Positions 57,941 through 64,000 of a DNA stretch of 64,000 nt are shown one piece after another (within the stretch, counting starts at the first letter, position 1; the number at the start of each line of letters is the position of its first letter). The stretch is taken from the NCBI RefSeq assembly GCF_000507185.2, contig NZ_AYTM02000002.1, positions 2,131,501 to 2,195,500 of the forward strand. The letters are read 5' to 3'. Both the position numbers and the translations under genes were made by a program. This stretch comes from Pseudomonas syringae KCTC 12500. GTDB lineage: Bacteria; Pseudomonadota; Gammaproteobacteria; Pseudomonadales; Pseudomonadaceae. The notes beneath the pieces were generated by a model, which was not told the DNA's origin, did no database searches, and saw only the letters and a list, made by a program, of their open reading frames with translations.

Positions 57941-58067
57941 AAAAAGACCCCGGACTTCGCATGGGGAGGGGGAAGTTCCGGGGCTTAAGGTCCAGACCTT
58001 AGGGTGGGATCTGGATAACTGCCAACACTTAACACAACTAGGAGCACGATCGATTTTTCAACCAATC
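57941..58067 (-). ncRNA. ersA: ErsA-like small RNA between engB and polA
   Basis: The gap between engB and polA holds the Spot 42 gene in E. coli and the ErsA sRNA in P. aeruginosa. On the minus strand a transcript starting near 58067 would be about 127 nt. It contains an unpaired pyrimidine stretch (GATCCCACCCT) and ends with the stem CCCCGGAACTTC ... GAAGTCCGGGG followed by TCTTTTTTG. An AlgU/sigma-22-type promoter lies just upstream. ErsA acts with Hfq on envelope and biofilm genes. The identity rests on synteny, promoter and terminator, not on alignment. Confidence 0.75.
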
Positions 58068-58073
58068 GACACG

Positions 58074-58101
58074 TCTGACTCCTGTCCAAACGGTTAAGTT
58101 C
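58074..58101 (-). promoter_or_regulatory. AlgU (sigma-22)-type promoter of the ErsA-like RNA
   Basis: Minus strand GGAACTT -35 (GAACTT at 58101-58096), 17-nt spacer, TCAGA -10 at 58078-58074. The consensus I know for P. aeruginosa AlgU is GAACTT-N16-17-TCTGA, so one base differs. Confidence 0.72.
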
Positions 58102-58171
58102 CAGCAGTGAAGAAAAGTTCACATTTCCTACAATATTTGACGAACCTGCGTACAGGTTCGCCATTTCAGGC

Positions 58172-60937
58172 TCAGTGAGCCTCGTCCCAATTGTTGCCAA
58201 CCCCCACTTCCACAAGCAACGGCACTGCCAGTTCTGCTGCGCCGCTCATGTGTGGACGGATCTGTTCACTGACCTGATCGACCAGGTCCTCGCGCACTTC
58301 AAGTACCAGTTCGTCATGAACCTGCAGGATGACCCGTGCATCCAGGCCGGACTCGTCCAGCCAGCCGTTCACCGCCACCATGGCTTTCTTGATGATGTCC
58401 GCAGCGGTGCCCTGCATCGGCGCGTTGATCGCCATGCGCTCCGCGCCTTTGCGCAGGGACTGGTTCTTGGCGTTGATATCCGGCAGGTACAGGCGACGAC
58501 CGAAGATGGTTTCGACAAAACCTTGCTCGGCAGCCTGGGCGCGGGTGCGCTCCATGTAGTTCAGCACGCCAGGGTAGCGGGCGAAGTAGCGGTCGACATA
58601 CGCCTGTGACTGCTTGCGATCGACGCCAATCTGCTTGGCCAGACCGAACGCGCTCATGCCGTAGATCAGGCCGAAGTTGATCGCCTTGGCGCTGCGACGC
58701 ATGTCAGTGGTGACGTTTTCCAGCTCGACGCCAAATACCTCTGCAGCCGTCGCGCGGTGAACGTCCAGGTCATTGCGGAACGCGTGCAGCAAGCCTTCGT
58801 CCTGGGCCAGATGCGCCATGATGCGCAGTTCGATCTGCGAATAGTCGGCGGCCAGCAGTTTGTAACCCTTCGGGGCCACGAACGCCTGACGAATGCGCCG
58901 GCCTTCAGCGGTACGAATCGGGATGTTCTGCAGGTTCGGATCGCTGGACGACAAGCGACCGGTGACGGCCACCGCCTGATGATAGGAGGTGTGAATCCGC
59001 CCGGTACGCGGGTTGATCTGCTCTGGCAGGCGGTCGGTGTAGGTGCTCTTGAGCTTGCTCATCGAGCGGTATTGCATCAACACCTTGGGCAGCGGGAAAT
59101 CCTGCTCCGCGAGTTCGGCAAGCACGGCCTCGGCAGTCGATGCCTGACCGGTGGCGGTCTTGCTGAGAATCGGCATGCCGAGTTTCTCGTAGAGAATTAC
59201 GCCCAGCTGCTTGGGTGAGCCGAGGTTGAACTCTTCGCCGGCAATGGCGAAGGCTTCGCGCTCCAGCGCAGTCATCTTGTCGCCCAGTTCGACGCTCTGG
59301 ATACCCAGCAGGTTGGCATCGACCAGCGCGCCCTGGCGCTCGATACGCGCCAGCACAGGCACCAGCGGCATCTCGATATCGTTCAATACCGGCTGCAGGG
59401 TCGGAATCGCGGCCAGCCGTGCGTCGAAGACTTCATGCAGGCGCAGGGTCAGGTCCGCTTCTTCGGCGGCGTAATTACCCGCCTGTTCCAGTGCAATCTG
59501 GTCAAAGCTCAGCTGTTTGGCACCTTTGCCGGCAATCTCCTGGAAATTGATCGGCGTGTGCGTCAGGTACTTGGCCACCAGGCTGTCGCGGTCGTGGCGG
59601 GTGGCGGTGGAGTCCAGTACGTAGGATTCCAGAATGGTGTCGAAGCGCACGCCCTGCAGGTCGATACCTTGAGCCTGATCGCCGTCGATCGCGCAATTGG
59701 CAAGCAGGTTGATAGCGAACTTGGCGTGCTGGCCGACCTTGGTTTTGTCCGGGTCTTCCAGCAGCGGCTTGAGCGCCTTGAGCACGGTGTCGCGGTCCAA
59801 CTGCTGCGGCACGCCCATGTACGAGTGGGTCAGCGGAATGTAGGCGGCTTCGTGGGTCTGAATGGCGAAGGACAGGCCGACCAGTTGCGCACGCTGGGCA
59901 TCGGTGCCGTTGCTCTGGGTGACGAAGGCAAACAGCGGCGCTGCCTGCAGCTTCTTCAGCCACGCATCGAACTGGCCCTGTTCAAGAATGACTTCATAAG
60001 CCGCTTCCCTGTCCTCAACAGTCGGCTCTTCGACGGTCAGCTCCTGGCCGGCACGTTTGGCGTCGCGTTGCAGGTCTTCGATCCAGCTCTTGAATTCCAG
60101 CTCGGCGTACAGCTCCATCAACGTGTCGCGGTCGGGCTCGCCGCAATGCAATTGATCCAGCTCGATGTCCAGCGGTACGTCGATCTTGATGGTCGCCAGT
60201 TCGTAAGACAGAAAGGCCATCTCACGATGTTCTTCGAGTTTGGCGGCCAGGGTCTTGGCGCCACGGATCGGCAGGGAAGCGACCTTGTCGAGGTTCTCGT
60301 AAAGCTCCTTGATGCCACCGCCGATGCCGACCAGCAGGCCGACTGCGGTCTTCTCGCCAACGCCGGGCACGCCGGGAATGTTATCGACCTTGTCGCCCAT
60401 CAAAGCCAGGTAATCGATGATGTGCTCCGGACCGACGCCGAATTTCTCTTTCACGCCCGCCACATCCAGCACGCTGCCGGTCATGGTGTTGACCAGGGTG
60501 ATGTGGCCGTCGACCAGTTGCGCCATGTCCTTGTCGCCGGTGGAGATCACCACTGGACGATCGGCTGCCGCGCTGCTGCGTGCCAGCGTGCCGATCACGT
60601 CATCGGCTTCGACGCCTTCGACGCACAGAAACGGGTAGCCCATACCTTTGACGCAGGCATGCAGCAGGTCGACCTGCACACGCAGATCATCCGGCATGCT
60701 CGGCCGGTTGGCTTTGTAATCGTTATACAGCGCATCACGGAACGTCCCGCCCTTGGCGTCGAACACCACGGCGAGCGGGCTGTCCGGATACTGGCGCCGC
60801 AGGCTTTTGAGCATGTTGAGCACGCCCTTGACGGCACCGGTCGGCAATCCTTTGGAGGTGGCCAGTGGTGGCAGTGCGTGGAAGGCGCGGTAGAGGTAAG
60901 AGGAACCGTCTACCAGGACGAGTGGCGCTTGGGTCAT
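58172..60937 (-). CDS. polA: DNA polymerase I with a substituted proofreading site
   Basis: 921 residues from the ATG at 60937 (MTQAPLVLVDGSSYLYRAFH). The 5'-nuclease domain (1-290) keeps its acidic residues (GVEADDVIGTLAR, STGDKDMAQLV, LMGDKVDNIPGV). The polymerase domain keeps ADYSQIELRIMAHL and VHDELVLEVRE. The 3'-5' exonuclease domain (about 320-510) is present, but the four metal-binding acids of E. coli Pol I (D355, E357, D424, D501) are V339, Q341, A408 and E493. It should replicate and remove primers but probably cannot proofread. Confidence 0.95.
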   Translation of the reverse strand: MTQAPLVLVDGSSYLYRAFHALPPLATSKGLPTGAVKGVLNMLKSLRRQYPDSPLAVVFDAKGGTFRDALYNDYKANRPSMPDDLRVQVDLLHACVKGMGYPFLCVEGVEADDVIGTLARSSAAADRPVVISTGDKDMAQLVDGHITLVNTMTGSVLDVAGVKEKFGVGPEHIIDYLALMGDKVDNIPGVPGVGEKTAVGLLVGIGGGIKELYENLDKVASLPIRGAKTLAAKLEEHREMAFLSYELATIKIDVPLDIELDQLHCGEPDRDTLMELYAELEFKSWIEDLQRDAKRAGQELTVEEPTVEDREAAYEVILEQGQFDAWLKKLQAAPLFAFVTQSNGTDAQRAQLVGLSFAIQTHEAAYIPLTHSYMGVPQQLDRDTVLKALKPLLEDPDKTKVGQHAKFAINLLANCAIDGDQAQGIDLQGVRFDTILESYVLDSTATRHDRDSLVAKYLTHTPINFQEIAGKGAKQLSFDQIALEQAGNYAAEEADLTLRLHEVFDARLAAIPTLQPVLNDIEMPLVPVLARIERQGALVDANLLGIQSVELGDKMTALEREAFAIAGEEFNLGSPKQLGVILYEKLGMPILSKTATGQASTAEAVLAELAEQDFPLPKVLMQYRSMSKLKSTYTDRLPEQINPRTGRIHTSYHQAVAVTGRLSSSDPNLQNIPIRTAEGRRIRQAFVAPKGYKLLAADYSQIELRIMAHLAQDEGLLHAFRNDLDVHRATAAEVFGVELENVTTDMRRSAKAINFGLIYGMSAFGLAKQIGVDRKQSQAYVDRYFARYPGVLNYMERTRAQAAEQGFVETIFGRRLYLPDINAKNQSLRKGAERMAINAPMQGTAADIIKKAMVAVNGWLDESGLDARVILQVHDELVLEVREDLVDQVSEQIRPHMSGAAELAVPLLVEVGVGNNWDEAH

Positions 60938-61011
60938 GAGCAGAATCAACCTTTTCGGCGGGGGCGGCGCTAGAATGCGCGAACCATTGACGACAAAGGG
61001 ACAAGGTTATC

Positions 61012-61299
61012 ATGCGCAAGGTAAATCGACTGATATTGACCGGGCTGTTGGCCTTTTGCCCTTTGTTCGTTGTTGCAGCAGAAGATCCACCTTCTGCGGC
61101 GCCGGACGTTACTATTCGCACTGACGGTGACAGAACCATTCAGGAATACCGCCAGAACGGCTTTCTGTATGCGGTTAAAATCACCCCGAAACACGGCAAA
61201 CCCTATTTTCTGGTGCGCGCCGATGGTACAAGCCCCAATTTCATTCGTTCGGACCAACCGGACATGCTGATCCCGCAGTGGGAAATATTCAGCTGGTAG
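61012..61299 (+). CDS. DUF2782 family small secreted protein
   Basis: 95 residues. Signal peptide 1-22 (LLAFCPLFVVAA). The domain has the typical VTIRTDGDRTIQEYRQNGFL and YAVKITPKHGKPYFLV blocks. It is divergent from polA and precedes thrB by 36 bp, an order conserved in Pseudomonas (PA5494-thrB). Function unknown. Confidence 0.87.
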   Translation: MRKVNRLILTGLLAFCPLFVVAAEDPPSAAPDVTIRTDGDRTIQEYRQNGFLYAVKITPKHGKPYFLVRADGTSPNFIRSDQPDMLIPQWEIFSW

Positions 61300-61335
61300 C
61301 ACCCTACATTCACTTCAATCGTTGGCAGTCCTGAT

Positions 61336-62286
61336 ATGTCCGTTTTTACCCCACTGGCTCGGCCCGAGCTGGAAACATTTCTCGCCCCTTACGGGCTCGG
61401 CCGTCTGCTTGACTATCAGGGCATCGCTGCCGGTAGTGAAAACACCAATTACTTCATCAGCCTGGAGCAGGGCGAGTTCGTGCTGACGCTGGTCGAGCGC
61501 GGCCCGGTTCAGGAGATGCCGTTCTTCATCGAGCTGCTCGACGTGCTGCATGAAGCCGATCTGCCAGTGCCTTATGCGCTGCGCACCACCGACGGTCAGG
61601 CGCTGCGCGAGCTGGCAGACAAACCGGCGCTTTTGCAGCCGCGTCTGCCGGGCAAGCACATCAGCGAGCCGAACACCCAGCACTGCGTGCAGATCGGCGA
61701 GTTGCTGGCCAACCTGCATCTGGCGACCCGTGGGCAGATCGTCGAGCGCAAGACTGATCGCGGCCTGGACTGGATGCTGAGTGAGGGGCGCAATTTTCTG
61801 TCGCACCTGGGCGAGACTCAGCGAGCGCTGCTTGAAAAGAGCCTTCAGGAGATCGAGGCGTTCAAGCCGCAGATCATGGCGCTGCCGCGCGCCAATCTGC
61901 ATGCCGATCTGTTCCGCGACAACGTACTGTTCGAAGGTACGCACCTGACCGGGTTGATCGATTTCTACAATGCTTGCTCGGGTCCGATGTTGTACGACCT
62001 GGCGATTGCCCTGAACGATTGGTGTTCCCGGGAAAACGGTCAGCTCGACGCTGTCCGCGCGCGCGCCTTGCTGGGCGCCTATGCGGGCTTGCGACCGTTT
62101 ACGGCTGCGGAGTCGAAGCTTTGGGCGACTATGTTGCGTATCGCTTGTGTGCGTTTCTGGCTGTCACGTTTGATCGCCGCCGAAACCTTCGCCGGGCAGG
62201 ATGTGCTGATTCATGATCCTGCGGAGTTCGAGCGCCGCCTGGCCGAGCGCCAGGAAGCGCACATTGCATTGCCGTTTGCGCTCTGA
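61336..62286 (+). CDS. thrB: Homoserine kinase, APH-fold type
   Basis: 316 residues, of the aminoglycoside-phosphotransferase-like homoserine kinase family used by pseudomonads instead of the GHMP type. N-terminal GLGRLLDYQGIAAGSENTNY; the catalytic loop LPRANLHADLFRDNVLFEG near residue 185 with the catalytic Asp; and the metal Asp in LTGLIDFYNACSGP. It phosphorylates homoserine in threonine synthesis. It ends 160 bp before IS copy 2 in repeat-rich DNA. Confidence 0.93.
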   Translation: MSVFTPLARPELETFLAPYGLGRLLDYQGIAAGSENTNYFISLEQGEFVLTLVERGPVQEMPFFIELLDVLHEADLPVPYALRTTDGQALRELADKPALLQPRLPGKHISEPNTQHCVQIGELLANLHLATRGQIVERKTDRGLDWMLSEGRNFLSHLGETQRALLEKSLQEIEAFKPQIMALPRANLHADLFRDNVLFEGTHLTGLIDFYNACSGPMLYDLAIALNDWCSRENGQLDAVRARALLGAYAGLRPFTAAESKLWATMLRIACVRFWLSRLIAAETFAGQDVLIHDPAEFERRLAERQEAHIALPFAL

Positions 62287-62362
62287 GACCAGACCTGTCT
62301 CCGCGAGTCGATTGTCGTCCCAACGCTCTGAGCTGATCCCAAAAAGTTGGACAGTTGACTAT

Positions 62363-62449
62363 CGTTCCCATGCTCCGTGGGAATGCAGTTGGTGACGCTC
62401 TGCGTCGCAAGAGGACGCGGAGCGTCCAGACCGGCATGCCCACGCGGAG
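62363..62449. repeat. Palindromic repeat cluster interrupted by IS copy 2
   Basis: CGTTCCCATGCTCCGTGGGA and TGACGCTCTGCGTCGCA (62363-62407), then GGACGCGGAGCGTCC and CATGCCCACGCGGAG up to the IS. Joined in reverse to the left flank of IS copy 1 (GCCCATGCTC), it recreates a complete palindromic repeat around one CTC, the original IS target. Confidence 0.8.
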
Positions 62450-62491
62450 TGGTGTGACCCCCGAAGGTTGGATGCAACCTTTGGAGGCGTC

Positions 62492-63031
62492 ATGGGTAAA
62501 TATACAGAGCAGGCAAAACTCGCAGCCGTGAAAGAGTATTGTGCTGGCAAGGCAGGTTTGAGGGATGTTGCGCATCGCCACGATGTGGATTTTTCCTGCC
62601 TTAGGCAGTGGGTTGCGGCCTATCAGATTCATGGCGTAGCGGGCCTGCAAGAGAAAAAACGCCAGCGCTACAGTGACGAGTTCAAGCTGACTGTTTTGAA
62701 GCGCATGCATGATGAGCGTTTATCTCTGCGCCAGACAGCGGCCTTGTTCGATATCCGTCAGTTCGGCATCATCGGTCTATGGCAGCGCCATTATGAAGAA
62801 GGGGCCTTTGATGCCTCCTCCAAGCCACCCACAAAAGCCGGACGCCCAAGAAAGATGACGACTGCACTTCCGCCTGTGAACGCCCCCTCAATCGACGATG
62901 AATCGCGCTCGCGTGACGAGTTGCTTGCCGAGGTGAAGCAACTGCGGATGGAGGTCGACTATCTAAAAAAGCTCGATGCCTTGGCTCAGAAGAAGCAACG
63001 AATAGCGCAACAGAAAAAGCGCAAATCGTAA
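62492..63031 (+). CDS. IS3-family transposase OrfA, copy 2
   Basis: 179 residues, identical to copy 1. The slippery heptamer A AAA AAG at 62965-62971 sits in the codons for YLKKLDA near residue 160. A -1 slip there leads into OrfB, as known for IS150. OrfA alone, ending at 63031, would act as a regulator of transposition. Confidence 0.9.
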   Translation: MGKYTEQAKLAAVKEYCAGKAGLRDVAHRHDVDFSCLRQWVAAYQIHGVAGLQEKKRQRYSDEFKLTVLKRMHDERLSLRQTAALFDIRQFGIIGLWQRHYEEGAFDASSKPPTKAGRPRKMTTALPPVNAPSIDDESRSRDELLAEVKQLRMEVDYLKKLDALAQKKQRIAQQKKRKS

Positions 63032-63867
63032 CCGAACTGAGACTGGGGCATTCTCTGGGTGGCCTGCTGAAGCTTGCCGGTCTGGCGCGCAGCACTTTTT
63101 ACTATCAACAAAAGGTACTGCAAGCGGGCGATAAGTACGCCGGGCTGAAAGACCTGATTCAGACAGTTTTCTACGATCATAAAGGCCGGTATGGCTATCG
63201 TCGTATCACGGCGGCGTTGCGGCGCGCAGGCCATCTTGTGAACCACAAGACGGTGCAGAAACTGATGGGGCAGCTTGGCCTGAAGAGCCTGGTGCGAGTG
63301 AAGAAATACCGCTCTTACAAGGGCGAAGTAGGCAAGGCTGCGCCCAACATTCTCAAGCGTGATTTCAAGGCCCAGCACCTTAATGAAAAATGGGCCACGG
63401 ACGTCACCGAGTTCAAAGTGGGAGGCCAGAAGCTCTATCTGTCGCCCATCATGGATCTGTACAACGGCGAAATCATTTCCTATGCAATCGCCAGGCGCCC
63501 GCTGTACTCCATGGTGGACGAAATGCTTGAAGGAGCGTTCAAGAAGCTTGAGCCGCATGAAAAGCCTATTTTGCACTCAGACCAGGGCTGGCAATATCGG
63601 ATGCCTGTTTACCAACGATTACTCAATGAGCATTCGATCACATGCAGCATGTCGCGCAAGGGCAACTGCTACGACAACGCGGCTATGGAAAGTTTTTTTG
63701 GCACGCTGAAGTCCGAGTTTTTCTATCTGAACAAATTTAACAATCTGGATGAGCTTCATGCGGGCATCGACGAGTACATTGAGTATTACAATCAGTCACG
63801 CATCAAACTGAAACTTAACGGCCTGAGCCCTGTGGAGTTCAGAATGCAGGCCGCTCAGGCAGCGTAG
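62968..63867 (+). CDS. IS3-family transposase OrfB, copy 2
   Basis: About 299 codons in the -1 frame after the heptamer. An HTH_21-like region (GHSLGGLLKLAGLARSTFYY and YDHKGRYGYRRITAALRRAG) precedes the rve catalytic core with WATDVTEF, LHSDQGW and NAAMESFFG. The frame is intact to the TAG at 63865. The functional product is the OrfAB fusion from 62492. Confidence 0.9.
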   Translation, partial: KARCLGSEEATNSATEKAQIVTELRLGHSLGGLLKLAGLARSTFYYQQKVLQAGDKYAGLKDLIQTVFYDHKGRYGYRRITAALRRAGHLVNHKTVQKLMGQLGLKSLVRVKKYRSYKGEVGKAAPNILKRDFKAQHLNEKWATDVTEFKVGGQKLYLSPIMDLYNGEIISYAIARRPLYSMVDEMLEGAFKKLEPHEKPILHSDQGWQYRMPVYQRLLNEHSITCSMSRKGNCYDNAAMESFFGTLKSEFFYLNKFNNLDELHAGIDEYIEYYNQSRIKLKLNGLSPVEFRMQAAQAA

Positions 63868-63899
63868 AAATAATCGTCCAACCTTCGGGGGTCATACCA

Positions 63900-64000
63900 A
63901 AGGGCTGTGGGAATCCAGACCATCCTTGGGCTTGCGAACCTCACCTTCCAGTGCTTCGAGACGTGCAGACAGTTGTCGAACTTCAAGCTGCTTGGCCGTC
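63900..64000 (-). pseudogene. algB: algB, 5' portion (linker after the receiver domain), continuing beyond the window
   Basis: Reading the minus strand from 64000 gives TAKQLEVRQLSARLEALEGE then VRKPKDGLDSHSP and the IS. This is the AlgB segment that normally precedes the AAA+ domain. Joined to the sequence at 49815 after removing one 3-bp target copy, it reads HSP-SMM-AILETARQ in frame. The receiver domain should lie just outside the right edge. Confidence 0.9.

Larger units (their letters stand above)
62450..63899 (+). mobile_element. IS3-family (IS150-like) insertion sequence, copy 2
   Basis: 1450 bp, inverted relative to copy 1. It starts TGGTGTGACCCCCGAAGG and ends with the inverse CCTTCGGGGGTCATACCA. 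Left flank GAG is the complement of the CTC left of copy 1; right flank AAG is the complement of CTT, the algB-side target. Neither copy is framed by its own duplication. Proteins encoded are identical to those of copy 1, so both are recent or homogenised and probably able to transpose. Confidence 0.95.

Overview
The window is chromosomal DNA of a Pseudomonas, most probably a member of the P. syringae complex. Gene content and order match the Pseudomonas core genome as I remember it from P. aeruginosa (ubiH-pepP-ygfB / zapA-6S RNA-5-FCL; ubiD-rho-trxA; ppx/ppk-hemB; carbonic anhydrase-SulP; metNIQ; znu/zur; algB-kinB ... engB-polA-thrB). The intergenic repeats are REP-type and other palindromic repeats typical of fluorescent pseudomonads. 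Cytochrome oxidase genes are missing from a locus where other pseudomonads carry them, which fits an oxidase-negative species. Family assignments rest on recognised motifs and order, not on database searches.

Layout. 1-7.7 kb: ubiquinone hydroxylases, pepP, zapA, 6S RNA, folate cyclo-ligase, an unlisted 50-aa membrane peptide, an EVE protein, a FliL-like protein and a quinone reductase. 7.8-12.2 kb: an AT-richer accessory bacteriocin locus. It holds an S-type pyocin whose HNH DNase domain is cut off by an in-frame amber codon, its colicin-E-type immunity gene, a coiled-coil protein, a second immunity-like gene, duplicated gene tails and degenerate copies of a neighbouring TonB-like gene end. 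12.2-24.3 kb: two TonB-like genes, glpT, chaC-like, a flavin reductase-ubiD pair, rho, trxA, and a GntR-regulated polar amino-acid ABC transporter. 24.4-25.35 kb: five tandem units of about 195 bp, each with an inverted REP pair. 25.5-38 kb: ppx/ppk/hemB, DedA, elbB, a LexA-box-controlled radical SAM gene, carbonic anhydrase-SulP, and orphan copper chaperones of cytochrome oxidase. 38-48.3 kb: a DMT transporter, metNIQ, katE and the zinc uptake/zur cluster.

48.36-63.9 kb: a 12.6 kb segment (algB 3' half, kinB, ampD-like, diguanylate cyclase, EEP nuclease, dsbA, engB, an ErsA-like sRNA, polA, DUF2782, thrB) lies between two inverted 1450-bp IS3-family (IS150-like) elements. The 5' half of algB lies beyond the right IS copy on the opposite strand. 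The 3-bp target duplications pair across the two copies (CTC with CTC, CTT with TTT) rather than around each copy. This shows that IS copy-to-copy recombination inverted the whole segment and broke algB in two. Undoing the inversion restores algB and the P. aeruginosa-like order.

Most notable points: the IS-mediated inversion that splits algB; the amber-truncated pyocin with intact immunity; stepwise build-up of immunity cassettes; a DNA polymerase I whose four proofreading-exonuclease carboxylates are all substituted; and relics of a lost cytochrome oxidase cluster.
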